From positions 1 to 6,147 of the forward strand of contig CAKRVU010000081.1 in NCBI GenBank assembly GCA_934408835.1: a DNA stretch of 6,147 bases. Direction: 5' to 3'. The translations under genes were made by a program, and so were the position numbers. Shown in pieces: positions 1 through 6,071 of the stretch (its first letter is position 1; each line of letters starts with the position of its first letter). Source of the DNA: an uncultured Oscillospiraceae bacterium (lineage in GTDB: Bacteria; Bacillota; Clostridia; Oscillospirales; Ruminococcaceae). The notes under the pieces were generated by a model. It did no database searches. It was not told the DNA's origin and saw only the letters and a list, made by a program, of their open reading frames with translations.

Positions 1-1
1 G

Positions 2-172
2 TATCCGCCATTGTGCGTCCCAGCCGCTGAACCGGAGCAAGAACTGGAAGAAACATTGACAGAGGAGCAATGCGATTTGATAGAGGACAGTCCAAAATAT
101 GACGTCCGTTTTGCTGTAATAGATTTATGGGAAAATATGAAAAACACACTGTCCGGACAGGACAATCAATAA
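2..172 (+). CDS. 3' end of an unrecognised acidic protein (partial)
   Basis: An open frame enters from the left edge and runs 56 codons to a TAA at 170-172; the other two plus frames close within about 60 bases. The visible C-terminus has an acidic stretch (residues about 10-30 of the fragment, rich in Glu and Asp, with EPEQELEETL) and then a mixed end containing DVRFAVIDLWENM. No methionine occurs before fragment residue 46, so the true start almost certainly lies outside the window. I do not recognise a family, see no membrane segment, and assign no function. A 12-bp palindrome (CTGTCCGGACAG, 149-160) sits inside the last codons but has no T-tract, so it does not look like a terminator. The next gene has its own promoter, so co-transcription with prfC is not required. 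Confidence 0.5.
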   Translation, partial: YPPLCVPAAEPEQELEETLTEEQCDLIEDSPKYDVRFAVIDLWENMKNTLSGQDNQ

Positions 173-190
173 AACTTTGTAAAAATCCGG

Positions 191-219
191 TTGTAATTCT
201 ATCTAAAATACGGTATGAT
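191..219 (+). promoter_or_regulatory. Sigma-A type promoter for prfC
   Basis: A -35 box TTGTAA (191-196, 4 of 6 consensus bases) and a -10 box TATGAT (214-219, 5 of 6) are separated by exactly 17 bp. Transcription would start near 226, giving a leader of about 30 nt that carries the ribosome binding site. It lies in the short gap between the partial upstream gene and prfC. This is read from consensus only; the start site is not known. Confidence 0.6.
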
Positions 220-242
220 AGACAGCAGTACAAACAACATTT

Positions 243-248
243 GGAGGG
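243..248 (+). promoter_or_regulatory. Ribosome binding site that fixes the UUG start of prfC
   Basis: GGAGGG lies 6-7 nt upstream of a TTG at 255-257. The only nearby ATG (271) is in another frame. The TTG gives a protein whose N-terminus aligns in length with known RF3 proteins, with about 11 residues before the RRTFAIISHPDAGKTT block. The UUG start is therefore well supported. Confidence 0.75.
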
Positions 249-254
249 TCTCAC

Positions 255-1844
255 TTGCCAAACTATACTAATGAAATTAAAAGAAGGCGTACTTTTGCGA
301 TCATTTCGCACCCGGACGCCGGTAAAACGACATTGACGGAAAAACTGCTGCTTTACGGCGGCGCTATCACCCTCGCGGGTTCGGTCAAAGGAAAAAAAAC
401 AGCAAAGCATGCCGTTTCCGATTGGATGGATATTGAAAAGAAACGTGGAATTTCAGTCACTTCTTCCGTAATGCAGTTTTTTTATCAAAATGACTGTATT
501 AATATATTGGATACTCCCGGTCACCAGGACTTTTCAGAGGACACTTATCGTACACTGATGGCTGCCGACAGCGCCGTGATGGTAATTGACGCTTCAAAAG
601 GCGTTGAGCGCCAGACGAAAAAACTGTTTCAGGTTTGCGTTATGCGCAAAATCCCGGTGTTTACATTTATCAATAAAATGGATCGCGAAGCGCGTGATCC
701 CTATGATTTGCTGGAAGAAATTGAAGATGTTTTGGGAATCGAAACCTATCCGGTGAATTGGCCAATCGGCTGCGGCAAGGAATTCTACGGCATTTATGAA
801 CGGGATCGCAAAGCGGTACGTTCTTTTGTAGCAAACAACGGGCAACGTGAAGTGGAGTCCCAATGCTTTGCTCCAGAAGACGCAGAATTAAAACAGCGAA
901 TTGGAGAATCGCTTTATCAGACGTTGCTGGATGATATCGAACTCTTAGACGGAGCAGGAACGGAATTCTCCTTAGAAAGAGTGCGTCAGGGAAAATTATC
1001 GCCTGTCTTTTTCGGGTCAGCGCTTACCAATTTTGGGGTAGAACCGTTTTTGCAACATTTTTTACAGATGACAACCAGCCCGTTGCCTCGAAAATCCGGG
1101 GAACATTTCATAGACCCTTGCTCACCGTTCTTTTCAGCCTTTGTGTTTAAGATTCAGGCAAACATGAATAAAGCGCACCGGGATCGCATCGCATTTTTAA
1201 GAATTTGTTCGGGACGTTTTGAACGCGGGATGGAGGCGTATCATGTCCAACAAGAGAAGAAGCTGAAACTTTCGCAGCCACAACAGTTGATGGCACAAGA
1301 ACGCGAGGTAGTTGAGGAGGCGTTTGCCGGCGACATTATCGGAATTTTTGACCCGGGCGTCTTTTCCATCGGCGACACCTTGTGCTCTATGAGACATTCT
1401 GTAAAATACGAAGGAATTCCCACTTTTGCACCGGAGTATTTTGCAAGGGTATCACAAAAAGACACTCTCAAACGAAAACAATTCGTCAAAGGCATTTCGC
1501 AAATTGCACAAGAAGGAGCCATTCAGATTTTTCAAGAACCTGAATCGGGAATGGAAGAAGTCATTGTTGGCGTAGTGGGTATGCTGCAATTTGATGTCCT
1601 TGAGTATCGTCTGAACCACGAGTATCATGTCGATGTTCGTATGCAGTCGCTTCCTTTTGAGGAAATTCGCTGGATTCATGGTGCGTCAACAGACGTCAAG
1701 CTGCTAAACTTAACATCGGATACCAAACGGGTTTGCGACCTCAAAGGGAACCAGCTGTTGCTTTTTACCAGCGATTGGAGTGTGCAATGGGCACTAGAAC
1801 ATAATGATGATTTGATTCTTTCGGAATTCAACAGAAACACGTAA
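255..1844 (+). CDS. prfC: Peptide chain release factor 3 (RF3), translational GTPase
   Basis: RF3 is a soluble GTPase that removes RF1 or RF2 from the ribosome after peptide release. It is also linked to post-peptidyl-transfer quality control. The 529-residue product equals the E. coli RF3 length. All G motifs are intact: G1 HPDAGKTT at 19-26, switch I RGISVTSS at 64-71, G3 DTPGH at 86-90, G4 NKMD at 140-143 and G5 SAL at 255-257. RF3-specific blocks are clear, including SDWM (55-58), FSEDTYRTL (93-101), NWPIGCGK (168-175) and, later, FVFKIQANM, HRDRIAFLR, IPTFAPE and GMLQFDVLEYRL. These distinguish it from EF-G, which is also longer. Domain II follows at roughly 290-390 and the C-terminal domain runs to about 510. 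Translation begins at TTG behind GGAGGG. No truncation or frameshift is seen. The gene appears monocistronic, with its own promoter and a 377-bp gap after it. Confidence 0.97.
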   Translation: MPNYTNEIKRRRTFAIISHPDAGKTTLTEKLLLYGGAITLAGSVKGKKTAKHAVSDWMDIEKKRGISVTSSVMQFFYQNDCINILDTPGHQDFSEDTYRTLMAADSAVMVIDASKGVERQTKKLFQVCVMRKIPVFTFINKMDREARDPYDLLEEIEDVLGIETYPVNWPIGCGKEFYGIYERDRKAVRSFVANNGQREVESQCFAPEDAELKQRIGESLYQTLLDDIELLDGAGTEFSLERVRQGKLSPVFFGSALTNFGVEPFLQHFLQMTTSPLPRKSGEHFIDPCSPFFSAFVFKIQANMNKAHRDRIAFLRICSGRFERGMEAYHVQQEKKLKLSQPQQLMAQEREVVEEAFAGDIIGIFDPGVFSIGDTLCSMRHSVKYEGIPTFAPEYFARVSQKDTLKRKQFVKGISQIAQEGAIQIFQEPESGMEEVIVGVVGMLQFDVLEYRLNHEYHVDVRMQSLPFEEIRWIHGASTDVKLLNLTSDTKRVCDLKGNQLLLFTSDWSVQWALEHNDDLILSEFNRNT

Positions 1845-1877
1845 GAGAAATCGCAGTGTAAAACGACACCAGAACGC

Positions 1878-1895
1878 GATCGCAGAAATGCGATC
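1878..1895 (+). other. 7-bp hairpin with GAAA tetraloop downstream of prfC
   Basis: GATCGCA (1878-1884) and TGCGATC (1889-1895) pair perfectly around GAAA, a stable GNRA-type loop. It begins 34 nt after the prfC stop codon. There is no T-tract after it (next bases AGAATGG), so it is not a canonical intrinsic terminator. It could cap the prfC mRNA 3' end against exonucleases, or it could be chance. Confidence 0.4.
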
Positions 1896-1967
1896 AGAAT
1901 GGATTTGTCAATATTCAAAAGGGGTGCGTATTTTATCGCTGAGCTACATATTTGAATTCGGGAAAAG

Positions 1968-2016
1968 CTGACATGTTTCATTGTCAGTGCTGATGGAATA
2001 GATATGATATCAGCGC
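1968..2016 (+). repeat. Two abutting inverted repeats over a promoter-like sequence
   Basis: The first dyad is CTGACA (1968-1973) with TGTCAG (1982-1987). The second is GTGCTGAT (1987-1994) with ATCAGCGC (2009-2016), which forms eight pairs including one G-U. They share base 1987. The right arm of the first covers the putative -35 box and the second encloses the spacer and the -10 box. This geometry suits an operator, but it would equally fold as tandem hairpins in read-through RNA from prfC. Confidence 0.4.
1981..2008 (+). promoter_or_regulatory. Candidate promoter for the CmpB-like gene
   Basis: TTGTCA (1981-1986, 5 of 6) and TATGAT (2003-2008, 5 of 6) are 16 bp apart. Transcription would start near 2015, leaving a leader of about 205 nt before the ATG at 2222, unusually long for a simple promoter. 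A weaker alternative is TTGTCA at 1905-1910 with TATTTT at 1929-1934 (18-bp spacer). Confidence 0.4.
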
Positions 2017-2031
2017 ATGGATTACAGCTTA

Positions 2032-2048
2032 CCGGTTACGGCAACCGG
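2032..2048 (+). other. Hairpin in the leader of the CmpB-like gene
   Basis: CCGGTT (2032-2037) and AACCGG (2043-2048) pair around the five-base loop ACGGC. The stem is GC-rich but lacks a following T-tract (next bases ACGACAACAGG), so termination is unlikely. It would lie about 17 nt into the transcript from the candidate promoter. Function unknown. Confidence 0.35.
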
Positions 2049-2221
2049 ACGACAACAGGGACAAAAATCTCAGCAATCACGTAGAATGTATAGAAAATTT
2101 ATGACCAAGCAAAACGAAATCGCAAACTACCCTAACGTTAAAAGATGATAAAAGAAATATCAGATTTCAGAAGTGTACCACCGAGTAACAGAAAAACATA
2201 CCATCTCATCAGGAGGCAACT

Positions 2222-2971
2222 ATGTCGCATACACCGTCTTCAAAAGACACCATAACCGTCCACCCAGCCGCGCTTCCTACACAGCCGCCAAGAAAAAGTT
2301 TTGCCGACGGACTAAATTACTATAAACTCTTTTGGATTTTTTTCATTGGCTGTATCCTCGGGGTTGTAGTGGAATTGCTCAATTGCCTTTACACTCTTCA
2401 TACTTTGGAAAGTCGTTCCGGTGTCATTTACGGACCGTTTAATCCGGTATACGGGTTCGGTGCCGTGGCGCTGACCTTAGCTTTGTGTTGGATTCCCAAA
2501 AAAAATTTACTGGTTATCTTTCTTGTCGGTGCAATCTCTGGAGGCGTGGTAGAGTATCTTTGCAGCTTTATTCAGGATCTGTGTTTTGGAACAGTCTCCT
2601 GGAACTACAGTTCCCAAGCGCTGAATTTCAATGGTCGAACCAGCGTCAAAGTCTGTATCTATTGGGGTCTGTTATCCATCTTGTGGATTCGGATAATCTA
2701 TCCGCTGCTTTCCACCTTAATTGAAAAAATACCAAATGGAATCGGAAAACCGCTCACCATTGCGCTCACTGTTTTTCTAGTACTGGATATGGCGATTTCA
2801 GGACTTGCCGTCTATCGGCAGATGGAGCGAAAAGACGGGATTCCTGCTAACAATTCGATCGCGCAATTTCTAGATCAGCATTATCCTGACGAGCGATTAA
2901 AAAAATTATACCCTAACATGCTACCTGCGTTTCAGCAGCCTCTCTGCTTTTCGGACGAGTTTCCTGAGTAA
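2222..2971 (+). CDS. CmpB-like putative ABC transporter permease, integral membrane protein
   Basis: The 249-residue product fits the 'putative ABC-transporter type IV' family (PF06541-like, CmpB), common in Firmicutes and without an established substrate. About five membrane helices are visible, near 35-54, 77-91, 96-115, 144-166 and 177-197. Family-type features include an acidic residue at the end of helix 1 (E51), GVIYGPFNPVYGFG (67-80), GGVVEY (107-112), WNYS (127-130) and NGRTSVK (137-143). A polar C-terminal tail contains GIPANN and YPDERLKKLYPNM. The first 33 residues are hydrophilic and proline-rich and probably cytosolic, and about 17 residues extend beyond the YPNM motif. No ATPase gene is adjacent, so an ABC transport role is only the family name and not shown here. 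AGGAGG five bases before the ATG fixes the start. The gene faces the DAHP synthase gene convergently. Confidence 0.85.
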   Translation: MSHTPSSKDTITVHPAALPTQPPRKSFADGLNYYKLFWIFFIGCILGVVVELLNCLYTLHTLESRSGVIYGPFNPVYGFGAVALTLALCWIPKKNLLVIFLVGAISGGVVEYLCSFIQDLCFGTVSWNYSSQALNFNGRTSVKVCIYWGLLSILWIRIIYPLLSTLIEKIPNGIGKPLTIALTVFLVLDMAISGLAVYRQMERKDGIPANNSIAQFLDQHYPDERLKKLYPNMLPAFQQPLCFSDEFPE

Positions 2972-2988
2972 TGTGAAATTTATAGCAC

Positions 2989-3022
2989 GAGCCGGCTGAT
3001 TCACTTTAAGCCGGCTCATTTT
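2989..3022 (+). terminator. Intrinsic terminator between convergent genes, possibly bidirectional
   Basis: GAGCCGGCT (2989-2997) and AGCCGGCTC (3009-3017) form a perfect 9-bp stem with an 11-nt loop, followed by ATTTTA on the plus strand. It starts 18 nt after the stop of the CmpB-like gene, and its T-tract overlaps the stop codon of the DAHP synthase gene on the other strand. The plus-direction T-tract is short (four T). In the minus direction the following bases (GTGCTATAAATTT) are less T-rich, so two-way action is plausible but weaker. Confidence 0.75.
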
Positions 3023-4052
3023 ATGAAATCTGTTCTACCACTCGGGTAGATCTTCCGTATAGTGAGGCAATGGGGGCAATTGCTTTCATAACATCGCGAA
3101 AGGCAGCTGGTGTTAGAGACTGATCTCCATCCGAAAGCGCCTGCTGCGGAACAGGGTGCACTTCAATCATTAAACCGTCTGCACCGGCTGCCACAGCGGC
3201 GGCGGATAACGGTTCAACCAAAGAAGGAATCCCGGCAGCATGGCTGGGATCTACCAACACTGGAAGATGCGTCTTTTGCTTTAAAAGAGGGATTGCCGCG
3301 ATATCTAATGTATTCCGCGTCGCGGTTTCATAGGTACGAATTCCGCGTTCGCACAATATTACATTATGATTTCCTCCAAGCATAATGTATTCTGCGCTCA
3401 TCAGCCATTCCTCCAGTATACTGGAAAGCCCGCGTTTTAATAAAATCGGTGTATTGCAGTGCCCAACCTCTCTAAGCATTTCGAAATTTTGCATATTTCG
3501 CGCCCCGATTTGTATTAAATCAACAGAATCATAGTACTCCAAGTGCCGCAAGCTTGTTAATTCACAAACAACCGGAAGTCCTGTCTCCCTTTTAGCCAAT
3601 TGCAGCAGTCGCAAGCCCTCTTTCCCTAAGCCCTGAAAATCATACGGGGACGTGCGAGGTTTATACGCTCCTCCCCTCAGCATCGTGGCACCCGCTTTTT
3701 TTACCGCCTTTGCCGCAGAAACAATCTGTTCTTCGCTTTCCACCGAGCACGGTCCCGCAATAACCGTGAGCTCCTCCGCTCCAACTGTAGTCTTTTCGAT
3801 CGGAATCACTGTAGTCTTTGCAGAAATCTTTCGGTTGACTAGTTTATAAGGCTCGGGTATTAGCTGTATTTTGGCAATCGGTTCGATTGTTTGCAGCTTA
3901 TCGCAATTGATTCTGGACGTAGCTCCCGTTAGGACAATCATGTCCTGATTACCGCCGGTAATTAGATGTGTTGATATTCCTTGTTGTTTTAGAAATTTCA
4001 ACAATTCCTGGACTTGCCGAGGCGCAGCGGTTTTTTTCAAAATAAGAACCAT
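3021..4052 (-). CDS. aroF: 3-deoxy-7-phosphoheptulonate (DAHP) synthase, class I beta
   Basis: This cytosolic enzyme condenses phosphoenolpyruvate with erythrose 4-phosphate, the first step of the shikimate pathway to aromatic amino acids. From ATG at 4052 it is 343 residues, close to the 338 of Thermotoga maritima DAHP synthase. Residues 1-65 form the N-terminal ferredoxin/ACT-like domain typical of feedback-regulated members, followed by the TIM barrel. Visible barrel motifs are AGPCSVE (99-105), RGGAYKPRTSPY (126-137), IQIGARN (180-186), LKRG (205-208), ERGIRTY (235-241), DPSHAAG (268-274) and EVHP (297-300). The four metal ligands of the family are present as C102, H271, E297 and D308. 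No chorismate mutase domain is fused. The frame also opens upstream at a TTG (4073, adding seven residues), but the ATG matches the family N-terminus. AAGGA at 4070-4066 lies 13 bases before the ATG, which is rather far. Confidence 0.95.
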   Translation of the reverse strand: MVLILKKTAAPRQVQELLKFLKQQGISTHLITGGNQDMIVLTGATSRINCDKLQTIEPIAKIQLIPEPYKLVNRKISAKTTVIPIEKTTVGAEELTVIAGPCSVESEEQIVSAAKAVKKAGATMLRGGAYKPRTSPYDFQGLGKEGLRLLQLAKRETGLPVVCELTSLRHLEYYDSVDLIQIGARNMQNFEMLREVGHCNTPILLKRGLSSILEEWLMSAEYIMLGGNHNVILCERGIRTYETATRNTLDIAAIPLLKQKTHLPVLVDPSHAAGIPSLVEPLSAAAVAAGADGLMIEVHPVPQQALSDGDQSLTPAAFRDVMKAIAPIASLYGRSTRVVEQIS

Positions 4053-4105
4053 ATCGTTTTTTGTTTCCTTCAATCAAATTCAATTTCACTTCATACATGC
4101 GGTCG

Positions 4106-4134
4106 ATTGTGTCATACAATCATATTTTTGTCAG
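4106..4134 (-). promoter_or_regulatory. Candidate promoter for aroF with overlapping dyad
   Basis: On the minus strand, CTGACA (4134-4129, 5 of 6) and CACAAT (4111-4106, 4 of 6) are 17 bp apart, with a TGA extended -10 element directly before the -10. The transcript would start near 4099, about 47 nt before the ATG at 4052. A perfect 6-bp inverted repeat (GATTGT and ACAATC, 4105-4110 and 4116-4121) covers the -10 box, which could be an operator. Evidence is consensus only. Confidence 0.35.
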
Positions 4135-4282
4135 GCGCACAAACACCGCATCCTTTTAGTCTTATTGCTTTTGAGAGCGGCTTTTTCAACGTTTCTTTCG
4201 CCTGAATTATTGTACGTGATTCACGATTTTCGTTCCTTTTCTGTTTTGGCGCAAATCTGATATGACGTATTTTTTATTGTTT

Positions 4283-4346
4283 AAAACCTCCTGATGTTGC
4301 ACGATACAGCTTGTCAAAGCTTCTCTATCACACATCACGAGGTTTT
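4283..4346. repeat. 64-bp near-perfect inverted repeat with nested inner hairpin
   Basis: The outer arms AAAACCTCCTGATGT (4283-4297) and ACATCACGAGGTTTT (4332-4346) pair at 14 of 15 positions, with a single C-C mismatch at 4291/4338. An inner stem AGCTT (4308-4312) with AAGCT (4317-4321) lies on exactly the same axis around the loop GTCA. GATA (4303-4306) can pair with TATC (4326-4329) between them. Plus-strand RNA would end in six T (4343-4348); minus-strand RNA would end in GGAGGTTTT. It may serve as a late terminator of the decarboxylase operon, 134 bp past its stop, or be a structured RNA or a small mobile-type repeat. Confidence 0.65.
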
Positions 4347-4479
4347 TTACCAAAATTTTGAGTTTTCCCAAGATAGAATCGGAAATTTTTTCCGCGTCTA
4401 AAGATCTTTAAAGCAAACCGCAAATATCATTCGCCGTATGTTTAAAGACAGACCTAAACCATTTTGTCCCATCAGTCCA

Positions 4480-5670
4480 TTATCCAAGAGGAACGGAAAG
4501 CAAAACACCGGCAGCAACAGCGGAGCCAATTACACCAGCTACATTCGGTCCCATAGCATGCATCAGCAAGAAGTTAGATGGATTCGCCTCTTGCCCAACT
4601 TTTTGCGAAACCCGAGCCGCCATCGGAACCGCTGATACACCCGCCGAACCGATCAAAGGATTGACCTTGCCTCCGGTAACAAGATACATCAGCTTTCCAA
4701 ATAAAACGCCGGCTGCTGTTCCAAGACAAAAAGCAAGCAATCCTAACAGGACAATTCCCAGCGTCTTAGTTGTCAAGAAAACGTTTGCAGTAGCTGTTGC
4801 ACCCACTGTTACCCCTAAGAATATGGTGATAATATTCATTAACTCGTTTTGGGCTGTTTTTACCAGACGATCCACAACACCGCTTTCCCGCATCAGATTT
4901 CCCAACATCAGCATACCGACCAGTGGAGCCGCAGAAGGAACCAAAAGCGCCACAATCATCGTCACAATCACAGGGAACAATAATTTTTCCACCCGTGAAA
5001 CTGGACGAAGCTGCTCCATTACCACAGCACGTTCTTTTTTGGTAGTCAACAATTTCATAATCGGGGGTTGTATGACCGGTACCAACGCCATGTAGGAATA
5101 AGCCGCAACGGCAATGGACCCCAAAAGCTGCGGAGCCAACGTCTTAGCAACGTAAATAGCGGTAGGCCCGTCTGCTCCCCCAATAATCGCAATGGCGCCC
5201 GCTTCCGACAAGGAATACGCAGGAATCAATGCCGCCATAATAAAGGTAAAAAAGATACCTGCCTGTGCAGCGGCACCCAGTAAAAAGCTCTTGGGATTTG
5301 CAATTAACGGTCCGAAATCTGTCATCGCACCGATCCCAAGAAAAATAAGTGGCGGGTAAATTCCAAGCTTTACACCAAGGTACAGGATGTCCAACAATCC
5401 GCCGTCATGCAAAACCTGTCCATAATGAATGTCCGCACTCTGAAAAAATTCTGGGTGAAACAATTCCGCCCCGGGAAGATTTGTAAGAAGCATGCCAAAC
5501 GCAATTGGCAAAAGCAAAAGCGGCTCAAATTTTCGGGCGATTGCCAAATAAATCAAAGTGCCGGCAATGGCGAACATCACCAACGTTTTCAGTCCATCTA
5601 CGCTAAGAAGCTGCGCAAACCCGGACTCATGAAGCAAATCTTGTATTGTTTGTAAAAATATGTTCATCAT
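4480..5670 (-). CDS. Sodium-translocating decarboxylase beta subunit (OadB/GcdB/MmdB family)
   Basis: This integral membrane subunit decarboxylates carboxybiotin and couples the reaction to sodium export in oxaloacetate, methylmalonyl-CoA or glutaconyl-CoA decarboxylases. The 396-residue protein has many hydrophobic segments (about ten, between 29 and 391). Residues reported as important in Klebsiella OadB are all found at a constant offset of 36: D167 in GGADGPT (164-170, for D203), Y193 (Y229), N337 (N373), G341 (G377), S346 (S382) and R353 (R389). The blocks QPPIM and [18 protein letters not shown] are also present. The start ATG overlaps the gamma subunit stop as ATGA, with AAAGG upstream; a second ATG follows directly. 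Translational coupling with the gamma subunit is likely. The substrate cannot be decided without the alpha subunit, which is not in the window. No T-rich terminator follows within 100 bp. Confidence 0.95.
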   Translation of the reverse strand: MMNIFLQTIQDLLHESGFAQLLSVDGLKTLVMFAIAGTLIYLAIARKFEPLLLLPIAFGMLLTNLPGAELFHPEFFQSADIHYGQVLHDGGLLDILYLGVKLGIYPPLIFLGIGAMTDFGPLIANPKSFLLGAAAQAGIFFTFIMAALIPAYSLSEAGAIAIIGGADGPTAIYVAKTLAPQLLGSIAVAAYSYMALVPVIQPPIMKLLTTKKERAVVMEQLRPVSRVEKLLFPVIVTMIVALLVPSAAPLVGMLMLGNLMRESGVVDRLVKTAQNELMNIITIFLGVTVGATATANVFLTTKTLGIVLLGLLAFCLGTAAGVLFGKLMYLVTGGKVNPLIGSAGVSAVPMAARVSQKVGQEANPSNFLLMHAMGPNVAGVIGSAVAAGVLLSVPLG

Positions 5671-6038
5671 GCGCCGCCTTTCTCAAACGCACGGGTATTT
5701 TGCAGGACGCCCGCCTGTCTCCATGCGGATATTGTATGCTCTGTCTGGAAAACTGGATGAATCGCAACCGGATATTCATTCGGATGATCCGCCGCGATAG
5801 CCGCTGCAATCACCGCCACCACTTCTGGCGCGACTTCGTCTGATTTTAACTGCTGCTGCGGTAAAGTAGTTTCCTCCCGTGAACAATCTTCCGTTTCCTT
5901 CTGGTTTCTTCGGTTTTGAATCTGAACTACTACCAAACCCATCCCCTTCATACACAGAATCAGTAAAATGAGCGCCAGAAAAACAACCGCTAATCCGGTA
6001 AAGGTAATTCCCGCAATTAAATTCCAATTTACACTCAA
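5667..6038 (-). CDS. OadG-family gamma/delta subunit of a sodium-pumping decarboxylase
   Basis: The 123-residue protein has one N-terminal membrane helix (about 8-30), a short basic turn (QNRRNQK, 41-47) and an acidic/Gln-rich flexible linker (48-66). These are followed by an Ala-rich helix [15 protein letters not shown] (69-83) and a C-terminal block with W106 and NTRAF (114-118). This architecture matches OadG and MmdD/GcdD proteins, which anchor and assemble the complex between the soluble carboxyltransferase and the beta subunit; sequence conservation is low except at these places. The start is TTG, with GAGG seven bases upstream; an ATG at 6051 is in another frame. Its stop overlaps the beta subunit start by four bases. 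The Ala-rich segment is a known feature of the delta type, so I cannot choose between OadG and MmdD. Confidence 0.88.
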   Translation of the reverse strand: MSVNWNLIAGITFTGLAVVFLALILLILCMKGMGLVVVQIQNRRNQKETEDCSREETTLPQQQLKSDEVAPEVVAVIAAAIAADHPNEYPVAIHPVFQTEHTISAWRQAGVLQNTRAFEKGGA

Positions 6039-6049
6039 AAAAACACCTC
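6036..6049 (-). promoter_or_regulatory. Ribosome binding site with T7 tract running into a UUG start
   Basis: On the minus strand GAGG (6049-6046) precedes a TTG start (6038-6036) by seven bases. The spacer ends in T, and together with the first two bases of the start codon it makes a run of seven T (6043-6037). A change in run length would alter the spacing between Shine-Dalgarno and start codon without changing the reading frame. Confidence 0.6.
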
Positions 6050-6071
6050 ATCTCTCACCATTTTTCCGGCA

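Larger units (their letters stand above)
1845..2221 (+). other. Gene-free interval between prfC and the CmpB-like gene
   Basis: No credible gene is found in these 377 bp on either strand. The best plus-strand reading (ATG at 1888, 27 codons) has no ribosome binding site. The minus-strand frame over 1676-1981 is mostly antisense to prfC. The interval instead holds four short dyads (1878-1895, 1968-1987, 1987-2016, 2032-2048), one promoter-like pair (1981-2008) and an AGGAGG ribosome binding site (2211-2216) five bases before the ATG at 2222. No T-rich terminator is visible directly after prfC. Confidence 0.6.
4074..4479 (-). other. Gene-free interval between the decarboxylase operon and aroF
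   Basis: About 400 bp hold no convincing gene on either strand. Read toward aroF, it contains a 12-bp palindrome (TAAAGATCTTTA, 4399-4410), a small A/T hairpin (4380-4394), a large inverted repeat (4283-4346), an 11-bp dyad (CGTGATTCACG, 4215-4225) and a candidate aroF promoter (4134-4106). A T-box leader was considered because aroF is an aromatic biosynthesis gene, but I see no AGGGTGG-type core. An AGGAGG on the minus strand (4292-4287) is not followed by ATG, GTG or TTG at a usable distance. Confidence 0.55.

Noticed and set aside
149..160. 12-bp palindrome CTGTCCGGACAG as terminator of the first gene
   Set aside because: It lies inside the coding frame, has at most a 4-bp stem around CCGG and is not followed by a T-tract.
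127..336. A 69-codon plus-strand frame overlapping the end of the partial gene and the start of prfC
   Set aside because: It overlaps two better supported frames, has no ribosome binding site and resembles no family.
1676..1981. A 101-codon minus-strand frame over the 3' end of prfC and the following gap
   Set aside because: Half is antisense to conserved prfC codons and no family features are seen.
4283..4346. CRISPR repeat or insertion-sequence terminal repeats
   Set aside because: There is only one copy of the inverted pair in the window, with no spacers, no transposase and no clear target-site duplication.
4074..4479. T-box or other aromatic amino acid leader upstream of aroF
   Set aside because: No AGGGTGG-type T-box core, no run of Tyr/Phe/Trp codons and no hairpin plus T-tract directly before aroF.
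4661..5095. A 144-codon plus-strand frame inside the beta subunit gene
   Set aside because: It is antisense to a clearly conserved gene; its length follows from the base composition of the membrane protein codons.
5776..6051. A 91-codon minus-strand frame starting with ATG at 6051 over the gamma subunit
   Set aside because: It is out of frame with the OadG-type protein. The Shine-Dalgarno sits just inside its start and not before it, and its product lacks the conserved C-terminal block.
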